NCBI GenBank assembly: GCA_021199405.1 | Contig: JAJQID010000176.1 | Coordinates: forward strand, 1-28,831 | Direction: 5' to 3' | From: Lachnospiraceae bacterium | GTDB lineage: Bacteria; Bacillota; Clostridia; Lachnospirales; Lachnospiraceae | Length of the DNA: 28,831 nt | In this document: positions 17,425 to 24,624 of the stretch, piece by piece | Layout of the letters: each line of letters starts with the position of its first letter | Numbering within the stretch: position 1 is the stretch's first letter | Translations under genes and position numbers: made by a program | The notes under the pieces: generated by a model | Seen by the model: the letters and a program-made list of their open reading frames with translations, nothing else | The model's database searches: none | Told to the model about the DNA's origin: nothing

Positions 17425-17844
17425 TTAAAGTCCATCATGCTGGTCGCAGGTCATATTGCACGTCATATACGCGCCGGTAACCGCCAGACCCTGATCAGAC
17501 TCCACAACCAGATCACCAAGGCCAATATTGTCAGTATTATTGCTGTGATATGAATAATCTATACACAGAGTGGAAGTCCCACTGCCGGAAGCCAGCGTAC
17601 CATTGGAACTTACATACGTAACCGACTGATTAAAGCTGATCACCAGCGTCTGCGCCGTGCTGTGATGGCTTGCATCGTGCACTGCGTTAACCTGAATCCG
17701 ATAATCCCCTCTTCCTGTTTCCGGCTTCTGATGAATATAAGGACTTACGCTATAACAATCTCCACCATTTCCGCTGGCCGCATATACGCCCTCCGTCAGC
17801 TCCTCATTGGCCAATACAATTGGTCTTTCATATTTTTCATTCAT
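17425..17844 (-). CDS. Leader-bearing small exported protein (precursor-like) 1
   Basis: This 139-residue product has no hydrophobic signal peptide. Its first 25 residues (KYERPIVLANEEL then EGVYAASG) match the next small protein at 19 of 23 aligned positions, while the remainder is unrelated: a beta-rich, Ser/Thr/Asn-rich stretch (QTLVISFNQSVTYVSSNGTL) with four Cys (GDCYS, STLCIDY, TCNMTC) and a polar C-terminus (DQHDGL). A conserved N-terminus followed by a variable, Cys-containing body is the layout of leader-core precursors. The likely cleavage point is around VYAASG, where Val and Ala could serve the -3 and -1 positions of a signal peptidase-type cut. AAGGGGG precedes the start. It ends before a strong terminator. 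No maturation enzyme other than the PqqD/kinase is seen nearby. Confidence 0.82.
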   Translation of the reverse strand: MNEKYERPIVLANEELTEGVYAASGNGGDCYSVSPYIHQKPETGRGDYRIQVNAVHDASHHSTAQTLVISFNQSVTYVSSNGTLASGSGTSTLCIDYSYHSNNTDNIGLGDLVVESDQGLAVTGAYMTCNMTCDQHDGL

Positions 17845-17958
17845 TTTGATACCCCCTTATTCTCCCGGTTTTCCTTTCAGTCTACACCTTCCTGACAATC
17901 TCCGAAATCAGCAAGGTTACCCAGCAGTTGCCATATCTTAAATATTTGAATTTCAAAC

Positions 17959-18327
17959 TTACATGTTCCAGTCGGTCACCGGATCATTCGGTCCATATCC
18001 CTTAGCCTCCCAGCTTGGCATACGACTTCCGCTATCGACATCATAGCTGGATGCATTTCCCGAAGCCACATAATCCGTCAAAAGTCCACAACCATTTGCC
18101 CTATAAGCCGGGCAGCCAAGACACCCAAACTGTTGTCTGTAGCCCCTCGACTCCCCATCAGCCCAGGCGCTGTAGTCCGGCGCCTGCCAGACGCCATTCA
18201 TGTACTGACTGTCGCATGATACTGTCGAAACGCTTGAAGTTACATCCTCGCTGGCTCCGCTTGCCGCGTACACCCCTTCCGCCAGCTCCTCATTGGCCAG
18301 CACTACCGGTTTTTCATACCTCTCCAT
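17959..18327 (-). CDS. Leader-bearing small exported protein (precursor-like) 2
   Basis: The start at 18327 is preferred over an upstream in-frame ATG because AAAGG lies just ahead of it and it lines up with the other small protein. The 122-residue product opens MERYEKPVVLANEEL, then EGVYAASG, and continues with an unrelated Ser/Gly/Tyr-rich body. Four Cys are present: VSCDS and the cluster GCLGCPAYRANGCG, which could form disulfides, bind metal or carry thioethers. The end is polar (DPVTDWNM). It is the first gene after a consensus promoter at 18388-18416 and lies 114 bp before the companion gene, so the two are probably cotranscribed. Function is unknown; export by the neighbouring ABC transporter and leader removal by the S24/S26 peptidase are inferred from context. 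Confidence 0.82.
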   Translation of the reverse strand: MERYEKPVVLANEELAEGVYAASGASEDVTSSVSTVSCDSQYMNGVWQAPDYSAWADGESRGYRQQFGCLGCPAYRANGCGLLTDYVASGNASSYDVDSGSRMPSWEAKGYGPNDPVTDWNM

Positions 18328-18387
18328 ACTATACCTTCTTTCCCTTCTTATAAGCCCCCTCACTCACCCACAACATTTGTATCTTTT

Positions 18388-18416
18388 ATTGTAGTAATTT
18401 TTCCCCAATATGTCAA
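18388..18416 (-). promoter_or_regulatory. Consensus sigma-A promoter for the small-protein genes
   Basis: On the minus strand TTGACA (18416-18411, perfect) and TACAAT (18393-18388) are spaced by 17 bp. Transcription would start near 18381, about 54 nt before the start codon at 18327. It is the strongest promoter in the window by eye. Confidence 0.82.
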
Positions 18417-18420
18417 CCAC

Positions 18421-18486
18421 AAATTTTACATTTCCCAGCACATTTTCCAGCATAAATTTTAGATTTCCCGGCACTTTTTCCATAAA
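18421..18486 (-). repeat. Two tandem 33-bp direct repeats directly upstream of the small-protein promoter
   Basis: Copies at 18421-18453 and 18454-18486 (plus strand begins AAATTTTACATTTCCC and AAATTTTAGATTTCCC) agree at 26 of the first 29 positions. On the minus strand they end four bases before the -35 box, the position of activator sites or UP elements. The 33-bp period is about three helical turns, so both copies face the same side of the DNA. Confidence 0.75.
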
Positions 18487-18493
18487 AACGGTT

Positions 18494-20353
18494 TCATTCA
18501 CAGCCTTTCCCACCAGATTCATTCTTCCTGCGTTGTACCGGCCTCCGCAAAACCATCATCCTCCGATGTCCAAACATCTTCCCGGGCTCCGCCCCCCCCC
18601 TGGCCCAATTTACAACATCCGTGATGTCCTTGGCAGCCAGAATCAGAAGATGATCCTCCTCATTCAGCGGGCGGGAAAAGCTGAGCTTGCAATAGCTGTA
18701 TGTATCCCTCCTTCTGAACCCCGGCCGGATACGGTAATAAAAGCTTACGACCTTCCTGTCCGTCAGCACCTTTCGCAGGGAGAGAAGATTTGTATCCTCT
18801 CTGAACTGCTCCTCCTGCCCCTGGGCCAGAAAATCCCTGATTAAATACTCCCTGGCCTCATCACAGTCCCTGCCCCCGTTAAAATAATTTGCCACTGCGT
18901 CCGGAAGCGTCAGATTTTCATCCAACACAACCTTCTCCGTATCCAGATGAATGACAAAAATAGCGCTGTATAACTCCCTGAGCCCGGCAGTCAGAGCGTA
19001 CTTCCTCTCCGCCTCGGTGCGCCGACTGAGCCGGTCAATCATGGAGTGATCAATATCCTGAGAATAATACATCACCTTTGAGGGAAGCCCCTGCTCATCG
19101 CCCTCCATTTTCCAGAAGGTGGACTCTCTCCACTGCCCGTCCTTCAGCCGGTAATCGCAGATCAGGTGTTTTTCCGTTTTCATCTGTTCCCGCAGATTGG
19201 CGATGCTGCCCACCTGTCTGCGCAGCTCCATGAACTCATTCGACACAAACTCATCACAGAAGGTGTCATTGCGCACAGAGTAAATGCCCTCCGCGGCTTC
19301 TCCCTGATTGACGCTGGTTGGCTTCTGCCGCAAAATTCTGTAGGTATCCCGTTCCAGATCGGCAATCAGAAGCACCTTATAGGATTCTGCGAGCACATCC
19401 ACCAGAAAATCCGCATCGTTGCGGAAACGCTGCTCTACCACATCTCTTTTATATTCCGGATGGCTCTCATAGAACAGCTGCTTATCCTTATACATGTGGG
19501 TTTCCGCTTTCGTGACCACGGTTTCCACTGCCAGCGCACTCTGACAATGCCAGCCAATAGCTGCAATCGGCGTATTCTCGGACTTGATCAGCCTGTCAAA
19601 CTCCTGCGCCTTTTTCTCAAACTCCTTCACGGCATGATCCGTCCGAATCACCAGGAACTCATCCCCGCTGATCCTGTAACAGCCATCGTGTCCGAAATGT
19701 CTGGTCAGCATCTCGCTGAAACGGCGGATATACTGATTGCCCGCTTCATGTCCTCTGGTATCATTGACGATCTTCAATCCGTTCAGATCCGCGAAAAAAA
19801 CGCCGATATCACGGGCTCTTACAGAGTCTGCAATCACGCCGCAGATATTGTGATACGCGTACATATTTCCCAGCCCTGTCAGATCATCTGTGCTGCAGTA
19901 ATACTCCAGCTCCCGCCTTTCCTCCAGCTCTCTGACATAGGAATCATGAATATCCTGAATATAAAGCATGACGATCTGGTCGTCGTCCGTGTAGTCCGCC
20001 GCCTTGATGATCTCCATCTGTACCCAGCGAAACTCCTCCCCTGACGCCCTTCTGTAGCGCACCCGCACCCACTCGTCGGAATGGCAGAAATGCTCTCTCA
20101 GAATACGGATATCTGTGGCACGCAGATATTGATCCACATCTGCGTAATATACCTGTCCAGTGACGGCAAATTCCTTAAGCCACTCCGATATTTTCGTACG
20201 GTATCCTCTGCTTTCCGTCTTTTCAAAATCCCGAAGCTTAATGTCAATGTGCGAATCCTCCGTCAGGTTTACCCTGAGAATTTTGAGATAAGTCTGTTCA
20301 AGCAGCTGCATGGAGGCTTTCAGATACATATCGTTTTCTTTTATATCACCCAT
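18494..20353 (-). CDS. PAS / GGDEF (SGDEF) / PAS diguanylate cyclase-like protein
   Basis: The 619-residue protein is soluble: a PAS-like domain (about 30-150, SGEEFRWVQMEI, VMLYIQDI), a GGDEF domain (about 160-310) and two more PAS-like regions (about 320-440 and 460-590). GGDEF enzymes make c-di-GMP from two GTP. The metal-site residues FFADLNGLKIVNDTRGHEAG are present and the signature reads YRISGDEFLVI, an SGDEF form that is active in some family members; no RxxD inhibitory site is seen just before it. It follows the EAL gene by 38 bp and is probably cotranscribed. The last 36 codons follow a G9 tract (minus strand of 18592-18600); one extra G would give a different acidic tail ending at 18519. 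GGAAAG precedes the start. Confidence 0.85.
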   Translation of the reverse strand: MGDIKENDMYLKASMQLLEQTYLKILRVNLTEDSHIDIKLRDFEKTESRGYRTKISEWLKEFAVTGQVYYADVDQYLRATDIRILREHFCHSDEWVRVRYRRASGEEFRWVQMEIIKAADYTDDDQIVMLYIQDIHDSYVRELEERRELEYYCSTDDLTGLGNMYAYHNICGVIADSVRARDIGVFFADLNGLKIVNDTRGHEAGNQYIRRFSEMLTRHFGHDGCYRISGDEFLVIRTDHAVKEFEKKAQEFDRLIKSENTPIAAIGWHCQSALAVETVVTKAETHMYKDKQLFYESHPEYKRDVVEQRFRNDADFLVDVLAESYKVLLIADLERDTYRILRQKPTSVNQGEAAEGIYSVRNDTFCDEFVSNEFMELRRQVGSIANLREQMKTEKHLICDYRLKDGQWRESTFWKMEGDEQGLPSKVMYYSQDIDHSMIDRLSRRTEAERKYALTAGLRELYSAIFVIHLDTEKVVLDENLTLPDAVANYFNGGRDCDEAREYLIRDFLAQGQEEQFREDTNLLSLRKVLTDRKVVSFYYRIRPGFRRRDTYSYCKLSFSRPLNEEDHLLILAAKDITDVVNWARGGAEPGKMFGHRRMMVLRRPVQRRKNESGGKGCE

Positions 20354-20391
20354 GGCATTCTTTCCATTTTTTGTCTTTTATTTTCTGCTGA

Positions 20392-22356
20392 TCAGGATAC
20401 GACGGCTCCCTCTTCCCCGTACATCAGCTCCTCATATTTTGCGATCGGCACCGGTTTGGAAAACCAGTAACCCTGCCCCTCATGGCAGCCGGCGTCCCTC
20501 AGAATCTGAATCTGCTCCTCTGTCTCCACGCCCTCGCAGATCACATGGTACCCCATGTCGTTCATCATGGCGATAATATGTCTCAACAGATAAAGTCCCT
20601 TCTCACTCTTCTCGCAATGCACGATAAACAGCCGGTCCACCTTGATGGTATCCACCGGAATATCCACAATGGAATTCAAAACCGAATATCCCGCGCCGAA
20701 ATCGTCCAGGGAAATCGGCATTCCCGCATCCTTCAGCCGGTTGAAAAGGCTGACCACATTGTCGAAATCAGAAACCGTGGCCGTCTCTGTCAGCTCGATC
20801 TCCGTTAATGACGGATCGACGTTGTATTTCTGCAGGATATCAAGGTATCTCTCCACCGTATTCTGTTCCGTGGCGTGTACCGCGGAAGCGTTGATGGAAA
20901 TGGGCACCTGCCTGCGTCCCAGCTCGTTATTTTTGGCAAGAAACTCGGCGACCTTTTCAAAAACGTAAAAGTCCAGCTCCACGATCTTTCCTGTCCGTTC
21001 ACAGATCGGGATAAAGGAATCCGGCGGTATGATGCTGCCGTCCGGCTTCTGCCACCGCACCAGAGCCTCCGCGCCGGTGATGGAATAATCGTCCAGTGAA
21101 AACTTCGGCTGCAGGTAAACCTTGAATTCTCCGTCCTTCATGGCCTGATTCATATTATTCAGAACCTGGTTCTCCATCTCGATCTCCTGACGAATGCTGG
21201 GACCATAGACACAGATGGAGCTGCTCATTTCATCTGTCACATGAAGCCGTGCGGAATTGGCGGCGTCAATCGCGACAGAGGCTTCCGTACACTCTGATTC
21301 GACAAAATAGATGCCGGAGCGGATCCTCAGGTTGGCGTCCGGGAAATGAGAATGGTAGGCGCCGATAAACTTTCTGTTGATGGTATCAACCTTGCCAGGC
21401 GCCTCCTGCCTGTCAGTATAAGGCATGAACAGCACAAACTGATCTGAGATCACCCTTGCGAAATAGATCCGATCCGGGCTGCGCATGGTATCAATAATAA
21501 AGCTTGCAAAATTCCGAAGGAGAAAATCTCCCACATCATAGCCATAGTGCTGGTTCAGATATTTAAAATGAAGGAAGTCGCTGTAGACCATGACATAGCT
21601 TCCCCTGTCAGGGGAGCTGAGGACCTGATCCACCTCATCCCGGAATCTCTGGAAAGAGATCAGCCCCGTCAGCGAATCAAAATCCGGAAGCGACGCACCC
21701 TCCCTGGGGCGAAACTCAGGGACCGGCTTTTCCATGCTCTGTAAAAACCGCTGCGGGACAAAATTCTGTTCCGTCACAGGTACCTGCGTGCTCCCGCTCC
21801 TGCACCGGTTGATGTCGTCGCAGAATTCATAACGGTTGCGCCCATGCTGCTTGGCATGGTGCAGCGCCCAGTCCGCATTGGCCAGAAGCTGCATATAGGT
21901 AAATCCCTCTGCCCCTTCCGGAAGGTAACAGGCTCCGATACTGCAGGTGACGGAAACCTCCTCCAGACTGACCTTAATCTCCCGGATGCTGTGCAGCAAA
22001 TCCGACGTTTTCTTTACCAGTGCCGAGTGAGGCATCCCTTTCAGGAATACCACATAGGAGTCCCCGCCGGCTTTGATCAGGATATCATTCTTTCTGAAGC
22101 TTCTGCATAAAAGCCTTCCCAGCTCCAGAACCACCTCGTCCCCGATATCACGGCCATAGCGGAGATTGATCTCCTGGAGCTGGTCTACATCAATCACCAG
22201 CAGCCCGCAGGGCAGTTCCGGATCCCTGTGCTTCAGAAATCTGTCCACCCTCGCGATTCCCTCGTCATTGGTGTACATGGAATCCCACAATTCACGTATT
22301 GCCTCCTGCGTCGCGTTTTCCTTCTCCTCATCCGTCTTCACTGAATCATCCAGCAT
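20392..22356 (-). CDS. Double degenerate GGDEF / EAL c-di-GMP phosphodiesterase
   Basis: The 654-residue soluble protein has two GGDEF-like domains and a C-terminal EAL domain. The first domain reads IKAGGDSYVVF (GGDSY) and the second ARVISDQFVLF (ISDQF), so neither is expected to make c-di-GMP; they may bind GTP or dimerise. The EAL domain (about 395-645) appears complete: AEALVRW, SINASA, IELTETA, DDFGAGYS, KVDRLF, EGVETEEQ and QGYWFSKP, giving the Glu, Asn, Asp, Lys and Gln residues of active EAL enzymes that linearise c-di-GMP to pGpG. GGGAGGA sits 6 bases before the start. It is the first gene of a two-gene unit with the SGDEF protein, pairing a breaker with a probable maker of the same messenger. 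Confidence 0.9.
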   Translation of the reverse strand: MLDDSVKTDEEKENATQEAIRELWDSMYTNDEGIARVDRFLKHRDPELPCGLLVIDVDQLQEINLRYGRDIGDEVVLELGRLLCRSFRKNDILIKAGGDSYVVFLKGMPHSALVKKTSDLLHSIREIKVSLEEVSVTCSIGACYLPEGAEGFTYMQLLANADWALHHAKQHGRNRYEFCDDINRCRSGSTQVPVTEQNFVPQRFLQSMEKPVPEFRPREGASLPDFDSLTGLISFQRFRDEVDQVLSSPDRGSYVMVYSDFLHFKYLNQHYGYDVGDFLLRNFASFIIDTMRSPDRIYFARVISDQFVLFMPYTDRQEAPGKVDTINRKFIGAYHSHFPDANLRIRSGIYFVESECTEASVAIDAANSARLHVTDEMSSSICVYGPSIRQEIEMENQVLNNMNQAMKDGEFKVYLQPKFSLDDYSITGAEALVRWQKPDGSIIPPDSFIPICERTGKIVELDFYVFEKVAEFLAKNNELGRRQVPISINASAVHATEQNTVERYLDILQKYNVDPSLTEIELTETATVSDFDNVVSLFNRLKDAGMPISLDDFGAGYSVLNSIVDIPVDTIKVDRLFIVHCEKSEKGLYLLRHIIAMMNDMGYHVICEGVETEEQIQILRDAGCHEGQGYWFSKPVPIAKYEELMYGEEGAVVS

Positions 22357-22446
22357 AACAAATCCTCCCGGTCATCAGACCTTCCTTTTTACAGGTTCAG
22401 CTTTTGACCATATACCCGTAAGCGAATACATCCCATATGTTAATTT

Positions 22447-22476
22447 ATTTTACAACTCTTTCTATAGGTTTGGCAA
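22447..22476 (-). promoter_or_regulatory. Candidate promoter for the EAL-GGDEF unit
   Basis: On the minus strand TTGCCA (22476-22471) and TAAAAT (22452-22447) are spaced by 18 bp, each one mismatch from consensus, about 90 bp upstream of the start at 22356. Confidence 0.45.
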
Positions 22477-22581
22477 GCACAGATTTCATGTTTTATTGTC
22501 ATTTTACCGTTTAAAAAAGTAGTTTTCTTTTTTTCTGAAGGAAAATTGCCAAAAAATATGCTCTGAAAAAAGATTTGTGTG

Positions 22582-22610
22582 TTGCGTTATTCACAACTTT
22601 ATATTAAAAT
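22582..22610 (+). promoter_or_regulatory. Candidate promoter for the plus-strand GGDEF gene
   Basis: TTGCGT (22582-22587) and TAAAAT (22605-22610) are spaced by 17 bp; the -35 box is poor. If real, transcription begins near 22617, which excludes the GTG at 22579 as a start and favours the ATG at 22729. Confidence 0.35.
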
Positions 22611-22728
22611 AAACGGTATAGACACGTCATATCGTGAACCAGACAGGGGGAGGTTCGGATACGGCGGGCAATATTTCACGCGATATGGTCATTTCGTATA
22701 TTGCGTGGGAGAAGGTACGGGTTACAAA

Positions 22729-24492
22729 ATGGATAATATCAGCTCTGGTTCCGCTGTCTTCGACGAGCGGTTCCTTCCGGTTACCTCAGATGAGGGATTC
22801 TATAAGACATTAGGGCGGGATCTCTATGCTCCGCTCACACAGAGTATCCATCCTGACGATATTCAGAGATTTCAGGAAGTATTTATCAATCTGAAGCAGG
22901 AGCAACTCCCCTATATCTACACCTCTGTCCGGCTGCAAACGCAGGCCGGCTCCACCTTCTGGGCCTCTGTCAAGCTCTCCCCGGTCGCCACAGAAAGTCC
23001 GACCCTGGGAAAGCTGTACCGTTTCCAGTTTCTGAAGCTGGATCCGCGCAATGACGACCGGAGATTTCAGCAGTTAAACGACGAATATGAGCTGCTTCTG
23101 GGGATCAATGACTGCATTATCCTGATCTACACGGTAAGTGAGGACGCCCTGACTATCTACAGGCAGTGCAGCAATCAGCACATGCCTCTCTTTTCAGGGA
23201 CCCTTTCCGAATGGCAGGACAGGATCGAAGGCGGTCTGGATCCTTCCTCCAGGAATGAATTCCAGCATTTGTGCACTGCTCTTTCCCAGGGGAAAAGCAA
23301 TTTTCACTACACCATCAAGACCAGCGCGATTCTGGACACGGTAAAGCCCGAGCCCTTCGACATCCGCTGTCAGTCGATCCGCCATACCTCCGGTGAATAC
23401 AGGATTCTGGGGCTCATCACCCCGACCGCCGGGATTGAGGATACGGACAACAGTCTCAATTACGTGATGGATGCCGGGCTTCCCGTTCTGAATAAGAAGT
23501 CCATTATTGCCTATGCCAAAAATTCCATGGCGGCTTCCCGCTCCAAGGTTTATCTGGTGATCATCGATCTGGATGATTTCAAGGAGATCAACGACAACTA
23601 CGGCCATCTGGTCGGGGACGAGGTGCTGGCAAACACGGTGGAAATCCTCAAAAGCAGCATCGGTGAGCTGGGTATGGTAGGCAGAATCGGCGGAGACGAG
23701 CTGATGCTGGTGCTTCCCCATGTGGAGAACCTGACAGAGCTCAGAACTCTCCTGCGTACCATCCGCGTCAGAGTGGAGCTTTCCTACAAGGATAAGCTGA
23801 ATGGCCATCTGGTCACCTGCTCCATGGGCGCCGCCGCTTATCCCGACCAGGGCGACAGCTATGATGTCGTCTTTGAGACCGCCGACAAAATGCTCTATCT
23901 TGCCAAGGAAAAGGGCAAGAACCGCTATGTCATGTTTACCCCGGGACTACATGATCTGTTGGAGAACCGCACCCCGTCACAGGATACCAGTGTGCAGACA
24001 CTGTCGGAGCTCAAGAACGACAAAACCGGCGTCATGCTGCATATGCTCGGCCTTTTCACCGAGCAAAGGGTTGTAAACTACGAAACCATGCTCAATGAGG
24101 TGGGCTTCAGCTTTGATCTGGACGCCATCTATATCGTATACGGAGGCGCCAACTCCTTTGTCGCCTGGGATAAGGAAAGCCGCAGCCTGACCGTGTTGGA
24201 GAACCCTGTCCTGGCAAAGCCCGATGAGAGATTTAAAAGCAACTTTGATAAGAATGGGGTGTTCTATTCCACCACCATTTTCAATCTGCAGAGCATCTCT
24301 CCGGATTTTTCCGCTGTTTTACTGGAAATGGATATCATGTCCTCTTTCTTTTACAGATTTTCTCAGAAATCCGAGGATTTCAATTATGTAATGTTCGCCC
24401 GCAAGAAGCGGCGGCAGCAGTGGGCTGAATACGAAAAGGTGCTGCTGGCCGTGGTCGGCAGAGCGCTGGAATTTTTCATCGGAAACAGGTAA
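22729..24492 (+). CDS. PAS / GGDEF / GAF-like diguanylate cyclase
   Basis: The product (587 residues from the ATG at 22729) has a PAS-like domain at the start (SAVFDERFLPVTSDEGFYKT, HPDDIQRF), a second PAS-like region, a GGDEF domain and a C-terminal GAF-like region (FSFDLDAIYIVYGGANSF). The cyclase core is complete: IIDLDDFKEINDNYGHLVGD, the active-site loop RIGGDELMLVL and TCSMGAAAYP. It therefore should make c-di-GMP, and it is the only fully canonical GGDEF signature in the window. The frame stays open to a GTG at 22579, but those 50 codons lack a ribosome binding site and a promoter candidate lies inside them; GGAGAAGG is 13 bases ahead of the chosen ATG, which is loose, so the start is uncertain. 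A terminator follows. Confidence 0.85.
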   Translation: MDNISSGSAVFDERFLPVTSDEGFYKTLGRDLYAPLTQSIHPDDIQRFQEVFINLKQEQLPYIYTSVRLQTQAGSTFWASVKLSPVATESPTLGKLYRFQFLKLDPRNDDRRFQQLNDEYELLLGINDCIILIYTVSEDALTIYRQCSNQHMPLFSGTLSEWQDRIEGGLDPSSRNEFQHLCTALSQGKSNFHYTIKTSAILDTVKPEPFDIRCQSIRHTSGEYRILGLITPTAGIEDTDNSLNYVMDAGLPVLNKKSIIAYAKNSMAASRSKVYLVIIDLDDFKEINDNYGHLVGDEVLANTVEILKSSIGELGMVGRIGGDELMLVLPHVENLTELRTLLRTIRVRVELSYKDKLNGHLVTCSMGAAAYPDQGDSYDVVFETADKMLYLAKEKGKNRYVMFTPGLHDLLENRTPSQDTSVQTLSELKNDKTGVMLHMLGLFTEQRVVNYETMLNEVGFSFDLDAIYIVYGGANSFVAWDKESRSLTVLENPVLAKPDERFKSNFDKNGVFYSTTIFNLQSISPDFSAVLLEMDIMSSFFYRFSQKSEDFNYVMFARKKRRQQWAEYEKVLLAVVGRALEFFIGNR

Positions 24493-24517
24493 AGACTCAA
24501 TTCTACGTAACGTAAAC

Positions 24518-24553
24518 AACGCCCGGCAGTGTGTACTGCCAGGCGTTCTTTTA
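24518..24553 (+). terminator. Rho-independent terminator between convergent genes
   Basis: A 13-position stem with one C-A mismatch (24518-24530 with 24535-24547) and a GTGT loop is followed by CTTTTA on the plus strand, ending the GGDEF gene. On the minus strand the tail is poorer (GTTTACG), so it may serve the NlpC/P60 gene only weakly. Confidence 0.8.
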
Positions 24554-24624
24554 TAAATATTGTAATAAAATCTTCAAAAAAACCACTTACGGGTTGTTCT
24601 CTGGCATCCAACGGAGCATTTCCC

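Larger units (their letters stand above)
22357..22728. promoter_or_regulatory. Divergent intergenic region between the EAL gene and the plus-strand GGDEF gene
   Basis: About 370 bp, AT-rich, with one promoter candidate for each side (22447-22476 minus, 22582-22610 plus). No riboswitch core or other gene was recognised. The plus-strand reading frame is open back to a GTG at 22579, but that part reads like untranslated sequence. Confidence 0.5.

Noticed and set aside
17930..17965. Palindrome TTTGAATTTCAAA near the end of the second small-protein gene as a terminator or promoter
   Set aside because: The arms are pure AT apart from one G/C pair, there is no T tail, and no well-spaced -10/-35 pair was found with it.
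13199..18327. Lasso peptide cluster
   Set aside because: A PqqD-like and an HPr-kinase-like domain and an ABC exporter are present, but there is no asparagine-synthetase-like cyclase or transglutaminase-like protease, and the candidate precursors are far too long.
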